Shown here: one piece after another, positions 1 through 5,493 of the stretch | Position numbering within the stretch: the stretch's first letter is position 1 | How the letters are laid out: every line of letters starts with the position of its first letter | NCBI GenBank assembly: GCA_021789795.1 | Contig: JAJYJA010000153.1 | Coordinates: 1-5,807 of the forward strand | Reading direction: 5' to 3' | Length of the DNA stretch: 5,807 bases | Source: Deltaproteobacteria bacterium | GTDB taxonomy: Bacteria; Desulfobacterota; Desulfobulbia; Desulfobulbales; VMSU01 | The notes under the pieces: model-generated | Databases searched by the model: none | What the model saw: only the letters and a program-made list of their open reading frames with translations | Told to the model about the DNA's origin: nothing | Program-made: the position numbers and the translations under genes

Positions 1-2
1 AT

Positions 3-1112
3 GACCCCCTGTCGGTGATGATCCAGTCCCGGTCAGCCGCCGGCAAGTCCTGCCTGCAAGATGCGATTCTGTCCTTGATGCCGGAAGAGGACACCATCAA
101 ATACACCCGGCTCACCGACCAGGCCCTCTTTTACAAGGACGGCACCCTGGCCCACAAGATCCTGGCCATTGAGGAGCTGGACGGCATGAACGGGGCTATG
201 TACTCGATCCGGACCATCCAGTCATCGAAGAAGATCACCGTGGCCTATACCGGCAAGGACCCGGTAACCGGCGAGATGCGGACCGGCGAGAACACGGTGG
301 AAGGCCCCTTGATGGTCTTTATCACCACCACCCAAGCCGAGATCGACGGCGAGACCGCGAGCCGCTTCCTGTTCGTCTCCATCGACGAGTCCCGCGAGAT
401 GACCGAGAAGATCCTGGCCAAACAGCGTGAGGCCCACACCCTGCAAGGGATGATGCACCGGCTTAAAAGTACGGACATCACCAGGAAGCACAAGAACGCC
501 AACCGGCTCCTGCGGCCCGTGAAGGTGCTCAATCCCTACGCGGAACTGCTCACCTTTACCAGCAAGTCACTCAGGGGCAGACGCGACCAAACGAAGTACC
601 TGAACCTGATCCAGACCATCGCCTACCTCTTCCAGTATCAGCGAAAGGCCCACACCATCGATTACGGCGGCGAGAGCCTGGAGTACATCAACGTCACCCT
701 TGCCGACATCGCCGCGGCCAACCGCATTGCCGATGAGGTCCTGGGCCGCTCGCTTGACGAGTTGTCTCCGCCGTCCCGGAAACTCCTCGGGCTGATACGC
801 GAGATGTGCGAACAACAGGCCGAGGAGGGCGACCGGGAGAGATGCTTTTCCCGGCGTGACATCCGGGAGTACTCCGGCTGGAGCGACTTCCAGGTCAAGA
901 CCCATGTCCGGCAGCTGGAGGAGCTGGAGTACCTGTACTCCGTGGCCGGCAGGAAGGGCAAGGAGTACGTCTACGAGCTGGCCTATACCGGCGGCGGCGA
1001 GGACGGCAAACCCTTCCTGGTCGGCCTGGTCGAGATGGAACAATTAAGAAAGAAAGCGGCGGAGATGGGGATAGGCGATGACTCGGAGTCTGGCGTTTAC
1101 TTGGAGGGCTAA
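3..1112 (+). CDS. Primase/helicase-type ATPase of a mobile element, 5' end missing
   Basis: The frame is open to the left edge (DPLSV precedes the first possible GTG start at 15), so the N-terminus lies outside; in such proteins it often carries CHC2 zinc-finger and Toprim primase domains, which cannot be checked here. Counting from the GTG, a Walker A-like SRSAAGKS sits at residues 5-12, a Walker B-like KILAIEEL at 48-55, a sensor-like MVFITTT at 100-106 and a possible arginine finger in ASRF at 115-118. Residues about 275-325 (RRDIREYSGWS then VKTHVRQLEELEYL) look like a winged helix-turn-helix for DNA binding. It would act in the cytoplasm, loading or priming element replication. Its last codons lie inside the ACTTGGAGGG repeat array, and it heads the group of genes leading to two recombinases. 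Primase versus another AAA+-like ATPase is not settled by this fragment. Confidence 0.7.
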   Translation, partial: DPLSVMIQSRSAAGKSCLQDAILSLMPEEDTIKYTRLTDQALFYKDGTLAHKILAIEELDGMNGAMYSIRTIQSSKKITVAYTGKDPVTGEMRTGENTVEGPLMVFITTTQAEIDGETASRFLFVSIDESREMTEKILAKQREAHTLQGMMHRLKSTDITRKHKNANRLLRPVKVLNPYAELLTFTSKSLRGRRDQTKYLNLIQTIAYLFQYQRKAHTIDYGGESLEYINVTLADIAAANRIADEVLGRSLDELSPPSRKLLGLIREMCEQQAEEGDRERCFSRRDIREYSGWSDFQVKTHVRQLEELEYLYSVAGRKGKEYVYELAYTGGGEDGKPFLVGLVEMEQLRKKAAEMGIGDDSESGVYLEG

Positions 1113-1183
1113 AACCGTAACTTGGAGGGGCAAAAAACCAACTTGGAGCCCACTTGGAGGGCGGTTAGAGGCCACCTGGCGGG
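1099..1183 (+). repeat. Iteron-like array of ACTTGGAGGG repeats
   Basis: Copies start at 1099 (ACTTGGAGGG), 1120 (ACTTGGAGGG), 1141 (ACTTGGAGCC), 1152 (ACTTGGAGGG) and 1174 (ACCTGGCGGG). The steps are 21, 21, 11 and 22 bp, close to two, two, one and two helical turns, so all copies face the same side of the helix. A further degenerate copy, ACTTGGCGGT, starts at 1241/1242. The first copy overlaps the end of the primase gene. Such phased repeats are typical of binding sites for replication initiators, accessory recombination proteins or regulators. Which of these applies is inference; the repeats themselves are plain. Confidence 0.75.
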
Positions 1184-1243
1184 TAAGGGTTGATTGCCAG
1201 AATCCCTTGCCCTGCAAGGCTTACCGGGGGAAAAGGCCACAAC

Positions 1244-1272
1244 TTGGCGGTGCAACCGGGAAAAGATAATAA
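1244..1272 (+). promoter_or_regulatory. Possible sigma70-type promoter for the small protein and recombinases
   Basis: TTGGCG (1244-1249) is followed after 17 nt by TAATAA (1267-1272); GATAAT at 1265-1270 is an alternative -10 with a 15-nt spacer. The match to consensus is modest. The -35 lies inside the last degenerate ACTTGGCGG copy, so a protein binding the repeats could also control this promoter. It is placed about 45 nt before the start at 1316. Confidence 0.3.
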
Positions 1273-1305
1273 GACACACACACCAAAACAAGGGTGCATA
1301 GGCAT

Positions 1306-1312
1306 AGGAGGG
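1306..1312 (+). promoter_or_regulatory. Ribosome binding site that fixes the start at 1316
   Basis: AGGAGGG is a near-perfect Shine-Dalgarno sequence ending 3 nt before ATG 1316. The spacing is short but usable. It argues for ATG 1316 over the upstream in-frame start at 1190, which would add 42 residues without any recognisable feature. Confidence 0.7.
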
Positions 1313-1315
1313 ATC

Positions 1316-1492
1316 ATGGAACAAGAACGGAGATGCGAGGCGCTGACGACCAAGGGCAGGCGGTGCCGGAAAAAGGCGGAACTCTACCGCCCACACCAGG
1401 GCCGGGAGTACCTGACCTGTAAGCAACACAACCTGGACTTCCGCCCTCATCCCGGCATAGTCAAGGAAAAGGAGGCCGCCGCCAATGGCTGA
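1316..1492 (+). CDS. Small Cys/His protein, putative zinc-binding, 58 aa
   Basis: The product is short and basic. C7 and C17 flank EALTTKGRR, and C35-K-Q-H38 follows, giving C-x9-C-x17-C-x2-H. This resembles small bacterial domains of the form C-x-(A/G)-x-T-x-K-G-x-x-C ... Y-C-x-x-H (the DUF5763 type, from memory, not searched), for which zinc binding is plausible and the role is unknown. It has no membrane segment or signal peptide, so it is probably cytoplasmic. Its stop overlaps the next start by 8 nt (ATG at 1485, TGA at 1490-1492), so it is translationally coupled to the first recombinase. A role as a DNA-binding helper (excisionase-like or regulator) is a guess from position only. Confidence 0.65.
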   Translation: MEQERRCEALTTKGRRCRKKAELYRPHQGREYLTCKQHNLDFRPHPGIVKEKEAAANG

Positions 1493-2486
1493 AAATGACC
1501 TGCTCTTCCAGTTCAAGGAACACTTGCAGACCATCGGCAGGACAGCGGCCACGGTGGAGGATTACACCTGCCATGCCGGCCTCTTCCTGAAAGACCTGGC
1601 CACAGACATCAAGGCCGTGACCAGGCGCGACCTGGAGGCATACATTGCCGGGCTCTTCGAGCACCGGACCGCCGCTGGCCAGGGCTACGCCACCGCCACC
1701 ATCATCATCAAGGTCCGCTCTCTGAAACGGTTCTTCGAATTCCTGGAGGCCAAGAACATCATCTTCATCAACCCCATGGAGTTTATCCAGCAGCCGCAAC
1801 GGCAAAGGACGCTACCCCGCGACATCCTGACCACGGAGGAGATGAACAAGATCCTCGATCAGCCTAACCTCGGAACCCTGACCGGTATCCGTGACCGGAC
1901 CGTGCTGGAGCTCTTCTACTCCACCGGCGTCCGACTGAATGAACTCTGCCGGTTGACCATCTATGACGCCGATCTACAGGGCGGCATGCTCAGGATCAAC
2001 AACGGCAAGGGCCAGAAAGACCGGGTGGTGCCCCTGGGCAAACATGCGGCCCGCTACCTGAAGGAGTACATCACCAAGGTGCGGCCGCAAACCACCAAGA
2101 CCAACCGGCAGAACCGCAGCCTCTTTGTTGACCGTTACGGCAAGCCGATCAGCCACCAGGCAGTCACCATCATGGTCCGCACCCATGCCCAAGGGGCGGG
2201 CATCGATAAGAAGGTCACGGCCCACACCTTCCGCCACACCTTTGCCAGCCACCTGGTCAAGAACGGGGCTAATGTCGTGGCCGTGCAAAAGATGTTGGGC
2301 CACGCCGACCTGAAAACCACCCAAGAATATATCCGAGCCCTGGGCCTGGATCTGAAAAAGGCCCATCAGAAGAGCCACCCAAGGGAGAAGGACAAGGTGA
2401 GCAAAGGGGCGGTCAAGCCGAAACTCACCCGCTTCCTGCCGAAACCGGACCATGAAAGAAAGCAACCTCTCGCCACTGGCGGCTGA
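1485..2486 (+). CDS. Tyrosine recombinase 1, XerC/XerD-like, 333 aa
   Basis: Residues about 5-90 form the N-terminal SAM-like core-binding domain (FKEHLQTIGRTAATVEDY onwards). The catalytic domain spans about 112-285. All expected catalytic residues are visible: R150 in STGVRLNEL, K175 in NGKGQKDR, H247 and R250 in HTFRH, H273 in LGHADLKTT and the nucleophile Y282 in EYIRA. The enzyme would cut and join DNA through a 3'-phosphotyrosine link. The start has a good Shine-Dalgarno sequence, AAGGAGG, at 1469-1475. A basic tail of about 40 residues after the tyrosine contains HQKSHPRE, a motif also found in the next recombinase (HKRCHPRE). The gene overlaps the small Cys/His gene by 8 nt and the second recombinase by 35 nt, so all three are probably made together. 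The likely targets are the dif-like sites in the following non-coding region (inference). Confidence 0.93.
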   Translation: MAENDLLFQFKEHLQTIGRTAATVEDYTCHAGLFLKDLATDIKAVTRRDLEAYIAGLFEHRTAAGQGYATATIIIKVRSLKRFFEFLEAKNIIFINPMEFIQQPQRQRTLPRDILTTEEMNKILDQPNLGTLTGIRDRTVLELFYSTGVRLNELCRLTIYDADLQGGMLRINNGKGQKDRVVPLGKHAARYLKEYITKVRPQTTKTNRQNRSLFVDRYGKPISHQAVTIMVRTHAQGAGIDKKVTAHTFRHTFASHLVKNGANVVAVQKMLGHADLKTTQEYIRALGLDLKKAHQKSHPREKDKVSKGAVKPKLTRFLPKPDHERKQPLATGG

Positions 2487-3387
2487 GTACCTGCAAGCCC
2501 TGCAGGTGCGCAACCTCTCGGCGCGGACCATCAATGGCCGGCGCTTCCTGCTGGAGAAGTTCTTTCTCTTCCTGGCTGAGCGGGGCGTCACCCACACCGA
2601 TGGCATCACCAAAGGGGTCATTGCCGACTATCAGACCGAACTCTACCACGCCGTGAATCACCGGGGCCGTCCCAACTGCGTCGGCTATCAGAACGGCAGA
2701 ATGGCGGCGGTCAAGGGCTTTACCCGGTTCCTCAAGGAGCGTGACTACCTCGTCGCCGATCCCGCCCAGGGCATCCCCTATGCCAAACGGCCCCAAAGGC
2801 TGCCCAGGGGGATACTCACCCCGGCCGAGGCCCGGAAGGTCATCAACGCCCCGGACACCAAGTGCGCCGTCGGTTACCGTGACCACACCATTTTAGAGGT
2901 GCTCTATACCACTGGGATCAGGAAGGAGGAGTTGAACCAGCTCACCCTTGCCGATGTGGACTATGATGACGGGTTCTTGCGGATCAACGGCGGCAAGGGC
3001 AACAAGGACCGGGTGGTGCCTCTTGGCCGGATCGCCTGCCGGTACTTGGAAAACTACATCAAATCGGTCCGTCCGGAGTTCATCAAGGACCCGTACAACC
3101 ACCACCTGTTTCTCTCGACCAGGGGCAACCGGTTGTCAAAAAACGTGGTGTGGAAACTGGTCAAGAAATACGCCAAGCAAGCCAAGATCAAGAAGACCAT
3201 CTCGCCGCACACCTTCCGCCACTCCTGCGCCACGGCCATGCTCAGGAACAAGGCCGACATTCGGGCCGTGCAGGAACTCCTCGGTCACGAGTCCCTTGAA
3301 TCGACGCAAATCTACACCCATATCAGCATCAACGACTTGAAGGAGACCCATAAACGCTGTCATCCACGGGAACAAGAGAAGGAGTAG
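2452..3387 (+). CDS. Tyrosine recombinase 2, XerC/XerD-like, 311 aa
   Basis: The N-terminal SAM-like domain covers about residues 5-100 and the catalytic domain about 118-295. Catalytic residues are complete: R157 in TTGIRKEEL, K182 in GGKGNKDR, H253 and R256 in HTFRH, H279 in LGHESLEST and nucleophile Y288 in IYTH. It ends with HKRCHPREQEKE, sharing the HPRE tail motif with recombinase 1. The ATG at 2452 lies 35 nt inside the preceding gene and lacks a strong Shine-Dalgarno sequence, so coupled translation is likely. The start is supported because the SAM-like fold begins directly after it. The two proteins are clearly paralogous but diverged, as XerC and XerD are, which fits a pair that each binds one arm of an asymmetric site. 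Such pairing is inference; each could also act alone. Confidence 0.93.
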   Translation: MKESNLSPLAAEYLQALQVRNLSARTINGRRFLLEKFFLFLAERGVTHTDGITKGVIADYQTELYHAVNHRGRPNCVGYQNGRMAAVKGFTRFLKERDYLVADPAQGIPYAKRPQRLPRGILTPAEARKVINAPDTKCAVGYRDHTILEVLYTTGIRKEELNQLTLADVDYDDGFLRINGGKGNKDRVVPLGRIACRYLENYIKSVRPEFIKDPYNHHLFLSTRGNRLSKNVVWKLVKKYAKQAKIKKTISPHTFRHSCATAMLRNKADIRAVQELLGHESLESTQIYTHISINDLKETHKRCHPREQEKE

Positions 3388-3406
3388 GAGGGGGAGGTCT
3401 GCGTGC

Positions 3407-3461
3407 TCGGGCTCCAGCCGCTAAACTGCAAGCGTCTTCCGCGCCTGCGCTCGCAGCCCGA
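3407..3461. repeat. Hairpin just downstream of the recombinase operon
   Basis: TCGGGCT (3407-3413) pairs with AGCCCGA (3455-3461), and CTGC-A-AGCG (3426-3434) pairs with CGCT-C-GCAG (3448-3456) as an alternative inner stem. No T-run follows, so it is not a standard Rho-independent terminator. It may slow transcription or be part of a recombination region. Confidence 0.4.
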
Positions 3462-3508
3462 CTTTATCGGATAAAAGCAACTGAAACGGCATCGGTACGC
3501 GGTCAAGC

Positions 3509-3559
3509 GGCCAACGGGCCAAACCTCCACCCGCCACCCACCGGCTTGGCCCGTTGGCC
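3509..3559. repeat. 14-bp perfect inverted repeat with 23-nt loop
   Basis: GGCCAACGGGCCAA (3509-3522) is exactly complementary to TTGGCCCGTTGGCC (3546-3559). Beyond one mismatch the stem extends inward by CC (3524-3525) to GG (3543-3544). There is no T-run. The long GC-rich stem could form a cruciform or a single-strand hairpin, or be an operator or arm-type binding site. Confidence 0.8.
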
Positions 3560-3590
3560 ACAATGCCCGCAACGTCATAGATCGCCCCCA

Positions 3591-3607
3591 AACCCCCGCC
3601 GGGGGTT
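3591..3607. repeat. Short perfect GC hairpin
   Basis: AACCCCC (3591-3597) pairs fully with GGGGGTT (3601-3607) around a 3-nt GCC loop. No T-run follows on either strand. It sits 9 nt before the large palindrome and may mark or isolate it. Confidence 0.55.
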
Positions 3608-3674
3608 CATGGTACGTGGTTGTCACATTTTGTGCAGGCTATGTCCGGCGGCTTCGCATAAATGCCGGCCCTGG

Positions 3675-3703
3675 CGGGCGCATAAAATCGTCTTATGTAC
3701 AGT
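3675..3703 (+). other. dif-like site A
   Basis: The left arm CGGGCGCATAA (3675-3685) agrees with the XerC arm of E. coli dif (GGTGCGCATAA, from memory) at 9 of 11 positions. A 7-nt spacer, AATCGTC, follows, then TTATGTACAGT (3693-3703), which shares TTATGT and 8 of 11 positions with the XerD arm. The site lies in the left arm of the large palindrome. Most tyrosine recombinase sites have 6-8 bp spacers, so the geometry fits. Use by the two recombinases upstream is inference. Confidence 0.5.
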
Positions 3704-3737
3704 GCGGGAGCAAGCTCGGTACGGCTGCCGCCGCCGC

Positions 3738-3765
3738 ACTGTACATAAGGGATTTTATGCAACAT
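3738..3765 (-). other. dif-like site B, inverted relative to site A
   Basis: Read on the minus strand, ATGTTGCATAA (3765-3755), the 6-nt spacer AATCCC and TTATGTACAGT (3748-3738) form a 28-bp site with the same right arm as site A. The 6-bp spacer equals that of E. coli dif. The left arm is less dif-like (GCATAA conserved) but matches the left arm of the site at 5714 at 10 of 11 positions. Two opposed sites with mismatched centres are the arrangement of CTXphi attP. Confidence 0.5.
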
Positions 3766-3899
3766 AGCCGGCAAAAAATGCGCCAACCACTGTCTTTATC
3801 AGAGCCCCCGCCCGCCCCGTTCTGCCAAGTCCGGCGCTGTTCCACCGCTGTTCATCTTGCCGCGCTCGCCGCCAGGTTTACCGCCGCCCGTCCGCCCCC

Positions 3900-3917
3900 A
3901 GGGGCTCCCCTTTTTTT
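3900..3917 (+). terminator. Possible Rho-independent terminator
   Basis: AGGGG (3900-3904) can pair with CCCCT (3907-3911), followed by seven Ts (3911-3917). The 2-nt loop is too tight, so in practice a GGG/CCC stem with a GCTC loop would form. It competes with an alternative GCCCC/GGGGC hairpin just upstream. It would stop transcripts leaving the recombinase region before the Rhs tip. Confidence 0.4.
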
Positions 3918-3997
3918 CTTTTAACCGCCGTTGTCCCTACACCTATGCTCTTACGAAAAACGACGAAAAAACAAACCCTTTGCAGTTAAAAGAAAAA
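3913..3997. repeat. 13-bp inverted repeat of T- and A-rich DNA
   Basis: TTTTTCTTTTAAC (3913-3925) is exactly complementary to GTTAAAAGAAAAA (3985-3997), with 59 nt between that include the near-tandem ACGAAAAACG-ACGAAAAAAC (3952-3971). The low-complexity composition makes chance more likely than for the GC-rich repeats. The location between the terminator-like hairpin and the Rhs remnant is where a junction or promoter would be expected. Confidence 0.45.
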
Positions 3998-4044
3998 GCT
4001 GCTAAGGTCTTGAACTAACGGGGAAATCCATCTGATGGCGGAAG

Positions 4045-4977
4045 TTGCTCGACGGGATTATATGCTCAAATAATCCTCTCGTCTATACTGACCCGAGTGG
4101 GCATTTTTTCGGGTTGGACGATATTTTGATCGGGGCCGCAATTGGAGGGTTGATCGGCGGGACGGTATCCGAGGTGACAGGAGGTCACTTTAGTGATGGC
4201 TTTATAGCTGGCGCGATAACAGGAGGCTTTATGGGCGGCGCTAGCGGAATTATCGGAGGCATGGGAGGTTCGGCGAGCGTCTCCGCCGTGACGCAAGCAG
4301 GAATATATACGGCTGCCGGAATGGGGGCTGGAGCAATAAACGCAGGAATTAGCAACGCAAATATCATGCAAGGTGCTCTTGTCGGTGGGGCCTTTGGGCT
4401 AGCGTCATATTTAGCCCCCGTTCCAAGTTTTGAACCATTCGGCGAAAGCGCAATTGGCAGCATCGGCAATAGAGTATTTAACAGTTCGTTGACTGGTTCC
4501 GTTTTCGGAGCAACATATGCTGGTGTAACTGGTGGCGACATAGGCCAGGGTGCTGCAATGGGGGCTCTTGGGTGGGCTGCTGGCGAAGGAGTAAATATGT
4601 TTTTAGGCCATGCAGTTGGGTTTATCGGATCAGGTTTTCAGAAGCCTGCATATGCAAATGGAGAATTTTTGTATGACGCTCAGGATTGGGGAGGATGGAT
4701 TACATTCAGCAATGTAATAACAGGACCTGCAACGAGCATTAATGACACCCTAATTGTAAATGGACAGGAGGTATATGGCCGAACATATTTCGATCATGAA
4801 CTTGGCCACTCATCACCACAGGGTACCCTATTAGGACCGGCCTATGTTCCATTGCACGCAGCATCCATGGGTATAGGAGGGGTGGTGGGTGCATTGACTG
4901 GAAATGGCTTTGTAAACGGAACCCATCGCTTTGGCTTGCTGGAACGTTATTGGCATCCGGTGCCAGCTGGATGGTGA
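4045..4977 (+). CDS. Orphan Rhs C-terminal tip with HExxH metallopeptidase-like domain
   Basis: Residues 9-20 (NNPLVYTDPSGH) are the conserved end of the Rhs/YD-repeat core, after which the variable toxin part begins. The many YD repeats and the N-terminal secretion region are absent: an in-frame stop at 4033-4035 lies just upstream. Residues about 25-190 are rich in Gly and Ala with GxxxG patterns (AAIGGLIGGTVSEVTGG), as is common in polymorphic toxin tips. The last part holds YFDHELGHSSPQGTLLGPAY, where H251, E252 and H255 form an HExxH zinc site; E300 in GLLERYW or H304 could be a third ligand. A secreted peptidase toxin is therefore plausible (inference). The TTG start at 4045 has no proper Shine-Dalgarno sequence, so this may be a silent reserve cassette that recombines onto a full-length rhs gene, as known for orphan rhs-CT modules. 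Base composition is more AT-rich than in the recombinase genes. Confidence 0.75.
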   Translation: MLDGIICSNNPLVYTDPSGHFFGLDDILIGAAIGGLIGGTVSEVTGGHFSDGFIAGAITGGFMGGASGIIGGMGGSASVSAVTQAGIYTAAGMGAGAINAGISNANIMQGALVGGAFGLASYLAPVPSFEPFGESAIGSIGNRVFNSSLTGSVFGATYAGVTGGDIGQGAAMGALGWAAGEGVNMFLGHAVGFIGSGFQKPAYANGEFLYDAQDWGGWITFSNVITGPATSINDTLIVNGQEVYGRTYFDHELGHSSPQGTLLGPAYVPLHAASMGIGGVVGALTGNGFVNGTHRFGLLERYWHPVPAGW

Positions 4978-4983
4978 ATAGTT

Positions 4984-5484
4984 ATGAGAAAGGTCATTGT
5001 CTTCATCATCGTTACGCTTTTTTGCTGTTGTATAACTGGATGCGAAAAGACTGGATATCGTATTAAAATAGATATAAAGTCATTGGAATATAGTGATATT
5101 CTACAATTAGAAACCATGCTGAAAAAAGAAAATTTTCAGTTGGGTAGTTATCGAGATGAAAAAGGGGTCTCCAATATTTGGAGAGAAAGAAAAGTAGGTT
5201 TTCCAAAATATCCAGGAGAGGTTTATACATATCTTTCAAGAAAATTAGGGGAACAAAAATATGCCTTTGTGCAAGTGTATTTTCATTATGTCAAAAATTC
5301 CGCTCCTGTCGTTACGCATGTTGAAATTCGGGTTGAGAACATGTATGCGGGACTGATCATTCCTGAAATAAAAACCGATATCGAAAAAATCGGCAGCTTA
5401 ATTTATCAGGAGCTGACAAGTAAAGTTGGCGTAAATAATGTGGAGATAGAGCGTAAAGAGGTAAGCCCTCCACAATTTTATTAG
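4984..5484 (+). CDS. Lipoprotein, candidate immunity protein for the Rhs tip, 166 aa
   Basis: The N-terminus MRKVIVFIIVTLFCCCITGC is a typical lipoprotein signal peptide: two positive residues, a hydrophobic stretch, and lipobox ITGC with the modified cysteine at C20. The following residue is Glu, not Asp, so outer membrane sorting is possible in a Gram-negative cell. The mature part (about 146 residues) shows alternating charged and beta-like segments, with no family I recognise. It starts 6 nt after the Rhs tip stop without a clear Shine-Dalgarno sequence, which suggests translational coupling. Immediate position behind a toxin tip is the usual place for the cognate immunity gene, and a periplasm-facing lipoprotein would suit a toxin acting in the periplasm. 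The role is inferred from position alone. It is the most AT-rich gene in the window, consistent with horizontal origin. Confidence 0.7.
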   Translation: MRKVIVFIIVTLFCCCITGCEKTGYRIKIDIKSLEYSDILQLETMLKKENFQLGSYRDEKGVSNIWRERKVGFPKYPGEVYTYLSRKLGEQKYAFVQVYFHYVKNSAPVVTHVEIRVENMYAGLIIPEIKTDIEKIGSLIYQELTSKVGVNNVEIERKEVSPPQFY

Positions 5485-5493
5485 TCAGAGTCT

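Larger units (their letters stand above)
3616..3790. repeat. 175-nt imperfect palindrome, putative folded recombination site
   Basis: Outer arms 3616-3644 and 3762-3790 match as inverted repeats at 25 of 29 positions. Inner arms GCATAAAATC (3680-3689) with GATTTTATGC (3751-3760), and CTTATGTACAGTGCGG (3692-3707) with CCGCACTGTACATAAG (3734-3749), match perfectly. They are separated by GT on the left but a single G on the right, which makes a bulge in the middle. The left arm has 35 extra nt (3645-3679), which include a small hairpin, CCGGC (3645-3649) with GCCGG (3664-3668), and a further CGCATAA half-site. The tip loop is 3708-3733. A bulged centre and extra bases on one arm are features of sites recombined as folded single strands (integron attC, CTXphi attP). 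An origin-type structure or a structured RNA is possible instead. Confidence 0.8.
3388..4044. other. Structured non-coding region between recombinases and Rhs tip
   Basis: These roughly 650 nt hold no convincing gene. Open frames on both strands are short, lack good ribosome sites and overlap strong inverted repeats. The stretch carries, in order, a hairpin (3407-3461), a 13-nt palindrome TTTATC-G-GATAAA (3463-3475), a 14-bp perfect inverted repeat (3509-3559), a G/C hairpin (3591-3607), a 175-nt palindrome with dif-like sites (3616-3790), a very GC-rich segment (about 3800-3905), a terminator-like hairpin with T-run (3900-3917) and an A-rich segment (3951-4000). The position directly after the recombinases suggests the attachment or resolution region of the element (inference). 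Confidence 0.7.

Noticed and set aside
1205..1219. Small hairpin CCTTG-CCCTG-CAAGG before the small Cys/His gene
   Set aside because: A five-pair stem without a T-run or link to a start site is within chance.
1078..1269. + strand open frame of 63 codons with repeated TWRG/TWSP residues
   Set aside because: Its repeats simply translate the ACTTGGAGGG array in another frame; it overlaps the primase end and has no ribosome site.
1109..1552. 147-codon open frame on the - strand
   Set aside because: It lies across the Cys/His gene, the recombinase 1 start and the repeat array, and shows no domain. The + strand genes explain the coding signal.
3616..3790. Classical integron attC site
   Set aside because: No clear R'' and R' boxes (RYYYAAC ... 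GTTRRRY) frame the palindrome, and neither recombinase shows an obvious IntI-specific insertion before the HxxR motif. The cores look like dif instead.
3616..3924. 102-codon + strand frame through the palindrome
   Set aside because: The start and most of the frame coincide with inverted repeat arms; composition is atypical and no ribosome site precedes it.
3980..4008. Possible promoter TTGCAG - 17 nt - TAAGGT before the Rhs tip
   Set aside because: Both boxes match consensus at only three of six positions; A-rich DNA yields such matches easily.
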